NCBI GenBank assembly: GCA_025766275.1
Contig: JAFKAC010000263.1
Span: forward strand, 1-41,000
Reading direction: 5' to 3'
Origin: Lactarius indigo
Taxonomy: Eukaryota > Basidiomycota > Agaricomycetes > Russulales > Russulaceae
Length of the DNA: 41,000 bases
The notes under the pieces are model-generated. The model searched no databases. It was not told the origin of the DNA and saw only the letters and a list, made by a program, of their open reading frames with translations. The position numbers and the translations under genes were made by a program. Of this stretch, positions 1 through 12,443 are shown one piece after another; the stretch's first letter is position 1, and each line of letters begins with the position of its first letter.

Positions 1-1032
<1,032 letters not shown>

Positions 1033-2061
1033 TTTATAACGACACGTGATGACCGCAACGACTTTTTAACGAACCTTTCCACCCTGTTGCCGGCTTGTGG
1101 ATTTCCTTCACGGTCGCTGTATTCCCCCTACCTTATTACTATAACGGAAATCGGTCTTCCAGTTGTAACTCATTACGCCTTTCTTGGGTGCGCGTCTGAG
1201 TTGTATGATACTCTGGATATGTTTTGATTCGACGATCGTATACACGTGTTGCTCTATTTGTTTTTCTCGGCTGAACTAAGGATCGCCAGTGGATAGGTCT
1301 CGCCATCGACAGGCGGTAGCCACGGTGGCTCTCTCATTCCCATTTCGTGAGAGCAAGGGTCGTCCGCAAGCAGCCTAGTCAAGCTCTGAGGCCGCGGTGC
1401 ACTATGTGCGTGTCCTCGCGCACCGCCTTCAGCATGATGCTCCCGATCTGAGGCAGTATTGATGACCCCAAATTTATAACCTCGGCATGAAGAGGCACAT
1501 GTACAATGCATGCGATCACCAACCTATGCATACAGTAGCTATAGGAAATTCGTGCGTGTACGGGAGCCTTGCGGAGTTCTCACCGTTAACGGATTCAGTC
1601 ACGAAAGAGCGGTGATTACTCAGAACAGGAAATCAAGCTGCGCAAAGGATCTTACATGGACCGAGAGACATTGCCGAGGGCGTGCATCAGACAAATTTTG
1701 TATAGTACGTACAGTGGAGAACGTACAGTGAGTTACTGCGTCCGAACTCCAGGCAGCAAGCCACATTGGTTGCTAAATTCGATGTGTTTGCCATCTTGGC
1801 TTGGGGAGCAGGCGCTGGGAGTGGTATGTCAGTGACCCAAGGTCGGGACTTGTCCTTTTGTGTTCTGCCCAAACATTGGACACGAGTGCAACGACCACCA
1901 GTGATGCACTCGCGATGGCACGCTGCGAAGGGGCGGGTGGCTGTTAGGGTTTGAATAAGCTTAAGAGCGAAACTAAGGTTAGGGGCTGTTGGCAGCTGGA
2001 AACGCGGCAGGTACCCGTTTCGAGAGACGAGAGCTTCCGCTCTTGGTTTTTTCTTCCTCTC
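1033..2061. other. Intergenic region, about 1 kb
   Basis: This region separates the kinase stop from the start of the MscS-type gene. It should hold the kinase 3' UTR and the channel promoter. Short open frames on both strands here show no recognisable motif, no intron-linked conservation and no RNA gene that I can see. Confidence 0.5.
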
Positions 2062-4466
2062 ATGAGCGCGCCTAAGCGTCAAGGGTACGACCCCGCTGAA
2101 GAAAAGAGTCTGTTCGATGTGAACGATGATCTCGACCATACCGTTTCGCTGTCATATAACCCCCATACACCTTTGAACAGAAATCCTGAACAATCGGCCA
2201 CATCGACACCACGACATGTCGGTAGTCCCGCGAATGTGCAGCTCTCACCTTCTGCCCACGATGGACTTCCCTCGCAGGTGCATCTCGATTCGCACCCACA
2301 AAGTCAGCCCCATCCTGCTGGCCGTAATCAGAGCTGGGACTTATTGGGAGGAGCTCGCAAACTTGGCCAAGCCTACGAGAGATTTGATTCTCGCAACCCA
2401 AGTGAACAATACCTGGCATTTGCCGATGGAGATCTCCCAAAGTCGAAGGTAAGTGTTGGCTTCTGTGACATCTTTGGCATCGGCGTTAACGTGGCTCGTC
2501 CTAATCAGTTTGTGCGCTTTTACCAATACCTCATTAACGCCTCGATCGTGACGCGATGGACTTTGTTCATTGTCCCGATTTTGGTTATTATCTGGATTCC
2601 AGGAATTCTTGCCCTCACGGCTTCCCCTACAGGAGAGGTTGTCCCACTTCGTAACTCTGCCAGATTTCGGGCAACTGATTTTATTTTCTTACTAGATATG
2701 GGGTGTGCGCTTAATCTGGTGGAGTATTTGGTTGAGTGTCTTCTGGTGTGGTGAGGTCATATGCAATGTTCCGATGACCTCGTCTCTTACCACAAAGTTT
2801 ACAGGTTGGTGGGCCAGCCTAGCGGGATCGTATGTCAAAATTAGGACTCGGTCCCAACAATGACAACCCCTCATGGTACCTTCTATTCATTAATAGGATG
2901 ATTCTTCCCCGCCTCGCGAAGCACACTGTCGGCGTTGTTGCGGTCGGCTCTCGCCGTTACATCGACTGGTTGGGAGCTTTGCACAGGTCGGTGACCACAT
3001 CGGGTTCTTCATGATTGCTGTCATTCATATCGTGCTCATCGACGCCCATTTTCGTCAGATACGTAGCCCTGTTTGCTTGGACCTTGACGATCTGGATCGC
3101 ATGGAATCCGCTCATCGACAACCGGCAAGATGCGAAGACGTCCGCCAAAAGCGCACGCATCATAGATTTCATTGGCAAACTGCTATTCGGCATTTACCTT
3201 TGCGCCGCACTTTTGCTCTTCGAGAAATTCTCCATCCAGTGGATAGCCGGAAAATTTCATGAGCGCTCCTACGCAGGTCTGACACATCTTTTGAAATGTT
3301 CACATACAACTTACAGTTCTCCCAATAGAACGCATCGCTGACCAAAAGTTTGCTATCAAGGCGCTGACTACGTTATACCAGAACTCCACTGAATTACCCG
3401 AGAATCCTGATGGACCCCACGACTCCCGAAGTGATAAGCGACTTACAATGAATCCCAGGCGCATCGTCAAACAAGCCCTGAAAGGTGTCCGTTTCGCCGC
3501 GACAACAACAACCACCGTACTTGGAAATGTTGCATCGGAGATTGCCGGCAGGTGAGCGATTATGCCTCTTTCACGACCAGGTCGGTGTATTGAGACGGTG
3601 GACCGGTTAGCTCCTTGTTACAGCCGAATTCACCCCAAGCGATGGTCCTAACAGCATTAGAATCAGCAAATAAAACAAAGCTCGTGCGTACCATACGCTA
3701 TCTACATTGATCTCGTAGTGATTGTGTAAATTTTAGCTTGCTCGTCGAATCTTCTTTTCATTCCGCAAGCCAGGCAGGGACTACCTGGTCTTTCAGGACA
3801 TTTCTCGTTTCTTTCCTTCTTTAGAGGTAGCCGATGCTGCCTTCGCGCTGTTCGACCGAGATGGAAATGGAGACGTCTCGCTCGAAGAGACCGAACAAGC
3901 CTGCGGGTCCGCCTTGTTTCTACTTCCCTGCTTCCTTCATAACGTCTTGCACGTCTACAGGGAGTTCCATCGAGAACAATTATCAATTGAGCATTCCATG
4001 CGCGATCTTGATAGCGCAGTAGGTCGTCTGGACAACCTGTTAATGAGCGTCTATGTCGTAGTCGCCGCTCTGATTATTGCCGTAACATTGGTAGGTACAA
4101 TCTACCACATCGATTATCAGTCACCAGGGGGCTCCTTGTACCGTAACCACCACCATGGTACGGTTTCTCCCACGGTACGCCGGGGGCAAGGATGGGCTGG
4201 ATGCTGGAGAGCCTCCGCCCTCACTCACAGGTGGCCCACCCACCGCACACCGAGACACATGATGTACCGAATATGAAAATACTAGACACACGAGCCGCAC
4301 GCGCACCGAGGAGACAGACAGAAACAAAAACCTAGACTAGCCAGAGAGGGTAGGAGAGCGAACTCATAAAGAATGCACGCCCCAATACACCCCAAGCGAC
4401 CCCCCCTTGACCGACAAGAAACCTTCTGAACCACTAGGGGGACAACACCAAGTGGAAGAAAAAGAG

Positions 4467-4498
<32 letters not shown>

Positions 4499-4677
4499 AA
4501 AAAAGGGGAAAAAAGGAAAAAATGAGAGCGAGAACACATACGGGTGCGATGGACCCCCACAAAAAACATAAATGACTAAGCAAGTACGCCCCCCCCAACG
4601 TAGCCATCGATCAACGTTCGATCAACCCCGGCCGTACAGAACCGGCCCCCCTACCCCCCCTTTACACCCGATAGAGC

Positions 4678-4718
<41 letters not shown>

Positions 4719-7700
4719 AGGGCGCGCGAAAGCAAGGCAAACCCCACTGGACGCCAGCACTAGAGACCGCGACCGGCCCCCAAGGTACGCCCCCCCCTGA
4801 ATAAAGAAAATAATAATAAGATTAAAAAAGAAGAAAATACGGAAGGAAAGATGCGAGAAGACCACACCCTGAAACTGCACCACTCTGCCCAGCAATGCCA
4901 ACACGCCCATCCACAAGCCATAGCGATGCGACCCCCCCACGAACACAAACGAACACAAGACCTCGAATGGACCCCCCACGGACCCACCAAGTGAGCTGCC
5001 CCATGCGATACCCCCCAAGGCGACTAACACCCACCTGTCGCAACAAGGGACTGACCCCTCGTTTCATCCCAACCACAACGCCACCATCCTAGTCCACATC
5101 CAGTCACCCACTACGCGAAGCCGCAGTACCCCCCCCCCCTCCCCGGACCAGACCGACAGGAAAAAAGCTCCTTAAAAAGACCCCCCCTAGGTATGCAACA
5201 TCCCATCGTCTATTCCTCCAGATGGCTCAGACTAACCAACCAACCCATGCCTCGGACCTCGCCACCGTGGAGCCGAGCTCAGAGCCGACTGCTAGAGAAA
5301 AGTCCACCACAGCCGCACGTGTAGCGGCCTCGAGCGGACCAGCCGCGAGCGCGGCGGATGCCCGGAAGGGAAAAAACAAAAAGAAAAATAGTGAGTCACC
5401 ATCGGACCGTCATCCAAGTACAAGCTAACCCACCTCCAAGAGAACCCCCCCCAGACGGAGGACCCCCCGACCGCGCCAGAGGGTGGCAACGCCATGCTCC
5501 CCCCCCCACCCCCGCTGCAGACCACCACGGTGACGCCGACGACCCAAGCTGCCCTGAACTCCCCCCCCCTGACGCAACGCAACCCTCCAGCCACCCATGC
5601 GCACACACAGGAGCTGCCCGAGGCTCCTGGACCAGGTAGCGAGACCTCCATCCCTCCTCCCCCACCACCATCCACCCCAGTGACGCCGACTGTGCCAATG
5701 ATCCTAAGCACCCCCCCCCTGACGCAACCTAGCCTGGCGACGCCCTATCCCCAGTCGGACCCCGGAGGGACCCCCCCTCCTATGGTACTCCCCCCGCATC
5801 TCAACGAAAGGTCCCCGACCCCGCCCGCATCCCCAACGCCGTACCCAAGGACGACCGTGAACACCCCCCGTGCATCCCCGAACATCCAACAGGATGTCGA
5901 GATGACCCCGGTACCCCCCCCACCACGCTTTGGATCACCCTCCACCCCCACCCAAAACGCGCTGGGGCTACACCTCCACGCAAACGCAACCACCCCCATC
6001 CTGAAGACGTCCACGATCTCTGCACGTCTCGAACAAGTGGACAACGACATCTCTGACAGGTCCGGTAGAGCCCCCGCGAAGAACGCCCTGGACAAATACA
6101 CCCCAGGCCCGATGCCACTGATCCAAGACGCTCACCCCACTGCACCTTTCGACAACATCGACCGCAAATTGGTAGAGGAATGGGACGCACACCCAGGAGC
6201 AAAGCTTCTGGCGATCCCCTTCGACACGGAAGCGAGGGACGCGGACTCTCACGATTACATTCGGGCTAGGATACTGACTGCAGTAGCCGAAATAACCAAC
6301 GCACAAGAGGCCAGTGTTGCGGCCCCAAGACCGAACCTAACGAGGGTGAGGAAATCTGACCGAGTACCGAATGCAGCCTCCTTCCTAGTCTACAACATCA
6401 CAAACGAACAGGCGGAACTCCTCCTACGCCGTAGAGTCTGGTCCTCGCGCGTCATCACATTCCGGGTCTCCCCCTTCGCTCCGACGTGCCCAACCTTCCT
6501 GTTCACGCTCAGGGGCTTTATCACCACCTCAACAAGAGACATTTTCCCCATCATCAAGGAGGTGTGGGAGAGCGAGAACACGCGAAACTTTGCGGACTCA
6601 CTGACACACGCCGTCCCAGGAAGCGAGAAGGTGAGAGTCGCCGGCGAAATAGACCACTTCCTCAGCACGATGAACCTTGCAAGGCTCGACATTAAGGAGG
6701 CGGGGAACACACTAAACCCGCGTTTCAACATCTACGCGGACAGTGGCCAGATATCCCACGACGAAATCTGGAAAAGACTGAGATCCTTCCTCATTGAACA
6801 GCCGTACACGTCCTCCATGCAGGGCCAAGGTACCCCGCAACACACACCGTACGTATGCACATGCTGCCATGGGACTGACCACCCGAGAGGACTGTGCCCC
6901 TTCCCGAGCGTAACAGGATGGAACGGCCCGACCAGAGACACGAGCGGGGAACCCCTCAAGCGACGAAACGCAGGTTTCTTCGCCACAGCCCAGCGCCCCC
7001 AGTCAGCGAAGTTTCCCTCCCGTAATTAGAACACACAAAGTCAGCCACCCACGTAGACTTACCTCGCATGGCCGGCTTAACCCCCATAAAATGTATATAA
7101 AATGACAAGCGCCTCACGATGTATATAAACCGAGGAGTGCCCACCCACAGACCCCAATGATACGTGTTCCACCCCCACCCCAGGCTGTGCCGCGCCCTCC
7201 TAGCCAGAGGCATGCCAATGAGTCACGCACTTACGGTGCCCCCCTAGGTACCCACCGGTACCCCCCCATACAAGGGGATAACTACAATATAAATCATAAA
7301 CCGAAAAACCAGACGCTAAAAGCGAACATAAAGATCGCATCACTGAACATGAACGGCTACGCCGCGCCGGCCAGCAACATGACTGGAATTGAAAAGTGGT
7401 CGGCCATATACCAAACTATGAACAAAAACAAAATAGCGATCCTGGCACTACAGGAAACGCACCTCGATAATGATCTCCTACACTCCGTACACGAGTGCTT
7501 CGGCAAGAGACTGACAATAATAAACTCCCAGCTCGAAACAGGCCCGCGCACGTCCGCGGGTGTCGCCTTTGCAATAAACAGATCCCTCATAGCACCGGCC
7601 GACATGACATCCTTCGAACTGGAAAAGGGAAGAGCACTGGCAATAAAATTTAAGTGGCACGGAAACGATGAGATTGTTCTAATAAACGTATACGCGCCGA

Positions 7701-10700
7701 ACAATAAGAACGACCATCAACCTTTCTGGGAAAACCTAGACCAGAAGAGGAGATCCAAGGGCCTACGACGCCCAGACTTTATGATGGGCGACTTCAACCT
7801 GACGGAGGACCCAATAGACAGAGCCCCGGCGCACAACGATAACACCACCGCAATCGCGGCCCTCCGAAACCTCAGACAATGTCTTGACTTGCAGGACACC
7901 TGGCGCCACGCCTTCCCACATGACCGATGCTTCTCCTACCGAGCAACGATCAATGGCCGACCGATTAAATCCCGGATTGACAGGATTTACACCTCGTCGG
8001 AGGCGGCGAAGACGACCTATGAGTGGAGCACCCACCAGACCTCAGTCCCGACGGACCACTGGATGGTATCAGTCAGATACGCACCGTCGCATGCCCCGTA
8101 CATAGGCACCGGTAGGGACGCAATCCATGCCTCGGAAATAAAACACGAGGAACTGACGGACCCAATAATCGAAAGAGGGAAGTGCCTCCAAGCAGACCTA
8201 CTCAGGCTGGTGAGAGACAACGTCCCACGCGAGGTAGAAACCCCTCAGACACTCTGGCACGTCTTCAAACAAGACACAAAAGCGATAGCCAAAAAACACT
8301 GCAAGGAATCGAGAAGACGACTCACAAAGAAGATAAGCGCCATAGAACGCGAGAGAAAAAGCCTGACGGACAACCCGGAGCTAGACAACGACGAAACCCT
8401 GAGGACAAATGAAGCGCACCTAGCAAGCGAACTTGAACACCTGGAACGCATCCAAACGCGAGACAAACAAGACCACACGAGAGCGATCATATCGAACCAC
8501 GGTGAAGTCCTGGGCGGAATTTGGTCAGCGATGAACAAGGACAGGAAGCCGAGAGATCTGATATACCACCTGAAAGTACCTGACTCCAGCCCGGTCAGGT
8601 ACGAACGCGACACGAGGAGAATGACCAAACTCACACGGGACTTCCACGAAAGCCTGCAAACGAAAGACATCACCCTACCAGACGATGACAGGGAGTACTT
8701 AGAGAAAATCGAGACGGCACTGAGGGAAGTCCCAGGAAGTCAGAGACTGACGGACGAGGAAGCGGTGAACATAGACTGGTCGACATCCTATGCCCAAGTT
8801 GGAGAGGCACTACGGCTGTCCAAGAACGGCACCGCGTCTGGCCTAGACGGATGCCCATACGAACTATGGAAAGAACTGAAATCACGCCACGACGTAGCAG
8901 TCATCGAAAGGAAAAAGGGTTTCGACATACTAGGAGTCCTTACGGAACTCTTCACCGACATCCAAACATACGGAGTAGACGCAAGAACGGACTTCGCACA
9001 GGGGTGGATGTGCCCAATATACAAGAAGAAAGACCGAACAGACATCGGGAATTACAGGCCGATAACCCTACTAAACACGGACTACAAAATACTTACAAAA
9101 TTAATGGCTCTCCAACTAGTGAAACCGATCCACAAAATCATCCACCCGGACCAGACCGGGTTCATACCAAAAAGATCAATATTCAACAATATACGGCTCA
9201 CAAAGGCCGTCATAAACTATGCAGAGGTGATGGAGGAAGACGGCGCGATAATAGCGCTAGACCAAGAAAAAGCATACGATAAAATAAGACACAAGTACCT
9301 ATGGAGAGCAATGGAAAACATAAACATACCGCAGGAATTTATCACGACAGTCAAATCCCTGTACCAGAACGCGTGCACCCAGGTAGCACTAAACGGTGTC
9401 CTAAGCGAGCCGTTCCAAGTCACAAGAGGAGTACGCCAAGGGGATCCCCTTTCATGCCTGCTCTTCAATATAGCAATCGAGCCGCTAGCATGCAAACTGA
9501 GAAACTGCGAAGACCTCAAGGGACTAATAATCCCGGGTGCGGAAGAAAAGTTAATCGTAAGTCTCTTCGCAGACGACACCCTCCTTTACCTCAGCAAAGA
9601 AGATCGGTTCGACCTAGTCGAACCCATCCTAACAACCTGGTGTGAAGCCTCAGGAGCGAAGTTCAACGTAGAAAAAACAGAGATCATACCGATCGGCGGG
9701 GAAGCCCACAGACTAGAAGTAATCAACAAGAGGAAGATAAACCCGCTAGACGAAAAAGAGCTCGACGCACGCATTCACATTGCAAAAGATGGCGAGGCTG
9801 TACGCTCCCTAGGAGCATGGGTGGGAAACAACGCCGAAGACCTGACGGCCTGGGAGATAGCCCTAGACAAGATGAAGAGAAAACTCGAAATATGGGGAAG
9901 AACGCACCCAACGATGTATGGAAAAAGACTCATCGCCCAAGCGGTAATTGGCGGACACACCCAGTTCCTCGCGATGGCACAAGGAATGCCCCCCCACATC
10001 GAAGACGCCCTCACTACCATGATCAGAGACTTCATCTGGGAGGGAGGCGTGTCCCCGAGAATCTCCCAGGAATTCCTCCAAAAACCGCTGAACGAAGGAG
10101 GACTCAACCTCCTGGATATCAAAGCAAGGAACGACGCCATCGAGATCATGTGGCTGAAAGCATACCTAAACCTATCGCCATCCAGACCGCTGTGGGCGAT
10201 TGTAACAGACATCTTGATCAACGCAGCAGCCCCCCCAGGCACGTCCGCGGTTGCAAGGACGAACACCTTCCTGCAAACATGGGAACCCCCCACCCAGGGC
10301 CCCCGCGCGGCAACCCTGGGTGAAGACATCATAAGAATGCTTAAGATAGCCAAGAAATATAAACTGAACCTAGCTGCGATAAGACTCTCACCTGGACTGC
10401 GGGCGAATCTCCCCGCATGGTACCACCCAGGGGCAGCGCCACGCCCGATGACAAACGTAGCCTCAAAGTGCCTGCTAAGGCGCCACGCGGTAAAAACGGT
10501 AGCAGACCTAATCAAACTCACGAGGAAAATCAGACAACGAGACCGGACGTCAGCACACTCACCGTCCCAAGCATGCGTCTGCGTCCACTGTGCACGAGAC
10601 AGACTCCTGGGATGCAAAAACCCCCACGCTTGCGCGTCGGAAGCTATGGAAAGAATCAATGATATAGCACCAAAATACAACCCGAACGCACCCGAACAGC

Positions 10701-12400
10701 ACGACGATCTGTCCCTCACACCCAACAGGAAAGCAAAGAACATGAAGGCCCAAGATACGAAAGGGGAGGTCCTTTTTGACCCTACAATCACCTGCAAAAG
10801 GGGGATAGAAGAATGCTTCAGAATATTCACGAACCCGGATAGACTCACGATGACCCCGGCTAGCCGCCAGCTCACCAGAGGCAGGAACCTCGCCCACATA
10901 AAGATCGAGGCCTACACTGACGGCTCCTGCTCAAACAACGGCAGACTCGATGCGAGGTGTGGAGGCGGAGTATGGATCGGCGACGACCACCAACACAACA
11001 ACGCCCTAAGAGTCCCGGGCCCCAGCCAATCGAACCAAGTTGGAGAACTGGCGGCGGTCATCGCAGCAGTGAAAGCACTGCCGAACTACTGTCACCTGAC
11101 CCTAATAACAGACTCCAGATACGTGATCGAGGGACTCACAGAACACCTCGGAAGCTGGGAAGACAGAGGATGGATAGGAATTAAAAACGCGGACATGTTC
11201 AAACGCGCGGCCTACCTCTTGAAGAGTAGGACGGCCCCAACCTCCTTCCAATGGGTAAAAGGCCACCGAGGAAACCTAGGAAACGAAGAGAGTGATAAGT
11301 TAGCGAAGGAAGGGGCAGACAAGGAAGAAGAAGACGAACTCCCCTTGGGCGTCCCGATAGAATTTGACCTACAAGGGGCCAAACTCGCAACGCTAACGCA
11401 AGCGATCGCGTATAAGGGCATCCGAGAAAGGCGAACAGTCCCGACCCGCCCCTCCACGAATCACAACCTAGACACCACGAGAGAAGCGGTAAGAATATAT
11501 ACAGGGAACCGCGAAACAGACGACACCCTGTGGAGAAGTATAAGAAGACGCACCATCCGAATAAGAGTCCAGCAGTTCCTCTTCAAGGCGATGCACGCCA
11601 CCCCCATGGTCGGTGAAGTATGGTTCCGCATACCCGGATACGAACAGAGAGGAACGTGCGCCACATGCGGAACGACGGAAACGATGGACCACATCCTCCT
11701 GGGCTGCAGCGAAAACCCCGTGAGGATAGCATGGAATCTAGCCAGGGAACTGTGGCCACACGAAGACATACCATGGCCGGAACCGAGCCTAGGCACCATC
11801 CTAGGGTGCGGATGCCTATCCCCGAACGACGTTACCCTACTAGACGAAGAAGATAGACGACGAGGGGCCAACCTGAAAAAGAAGGCCGCGACGCGTCTCC
11901 TCCAAATCACCCTCTCCGAGACGGCGCACCTGATATGGGTTCTACGATGCGAGAGAGTAATACAAGGGACCCACCACTCACCGAGCCAGGTCAAAGCAAG
12001 ATGGCTTAAAGCCATAAATAGAAGACTTACCGACGACAAAATAACAGCCACGAAAATAAAGAGAAGCGTCCCCTTTACCCAGCTCGTGGAGGCGACCTGG
12101 GAGAAAGCCCTGAAAAAGTCCTCTGATCTGCCGGATCGGTGGATTCACAATCGTGAGGTTTTAGTGGGTAGGAATGCACGCCAGTCCCAGGCCGCCGATG
12201 GCGACGACAACGTGCCTTGAGTCCCACACTACCCCTACACCAGGGGTGTACCTTAATCTGTATTTTCCCTCACTCTGGGCTGCGGCCCGGCTATCGCGAG
12301 TCAGGCAGGGCTGATACCTACAATCTCCTGCTGTCTGACAACTATCTACGGAAACTACCTACTATAGATAGTATGTGCTTTCCGAATTTAGAACGCTTTC

Positions 12401-12443
<43 letters not shown>

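Larger units (their letters stand above)
4127..5221 (+). other. LINE 5' leader (5' UTR)
   Basis: This is 1.1 kb upstream of the ORF1 start codon. The + strand is rich in C and A and poor in G and T, with many C runs (for example 11 Cs at 5129-5139) and a recurring GTACGCCCCCC motif near 4584 and 4781. It contains two long A-tracts listed separately. A non-LTR element normally carries an internal promoter here, but I see no motif that identifies one. Short ORFs, including one reading the second A-tract as polylysine, look like composition artefacts. Confidence 0.7.
4127..12440 (+). mobile_element. Full-length non-LTR retrotransposon (LINE; Tad1/I-like architecture with RNase H)
   Basis: The element is about 8.3 kb, in the same orientation as the host gene, starting GGGGGCTCC and ending in a 39-nt poly(A). 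It is bounded by perfect 18-bp direct repeats (17 bp if the shared A belongs to the tail). The order is long 5' leader (4127-5221), ORF1 with a CCHC knuckle (5222-7029, with a probable intron), a 127-nt spacer, ORF2 with APE endonuclease, reverse transcriptase and RNase H (7157-12220), and a 3' UTR (12221-12401). There are no LTRs. Two ORFs plus RNase H fit the Tad1 or broader I group described in fungi. Clade placement needs a reverse-transcriptase tree. The perfect duplications and open reading frames suggest recent insertion. Confidence 0.95.

Noticed and set aside
1687..2139. 150-aa minus-strand ORF upstream of the MscS gene
   Set aside because: It overlaps the MscS start and promoter, has no recognisable motif and no intron-linked extension.
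4572..4763. Upstream ORF in the LINE leader that reads the A-tract as polylysine
   Set aside because: It depends on a homopolymer tract that likely varies in length, and it has no domain or supporting context.
5371..5377. A AAA AAC slippery heptamer in the zero frame of the first ORF1 exon, a possible -1 ribosomal frameshift to the main ORF1 frame
   Set aside because: The -1 frame meets TAG at 5389-5391 a few codons later, so frameshifting here cannot reach the main ORF1. Splicing of 5391-5440 explains the join better.
9560..9580. FADD instead of YADD at the reverse-transcriptase active site, first taken as a lost catalytic residue
   Set aside because: FADD is a normal active-site variant in LINEs, and both aspartates are present.
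9775..10899. Long antisense ORF (374 aa) inside ORF2
   Set aside because: It is a shadow of the C-rich, stop-poor ORF2 coding strand and shows no motif of its own.
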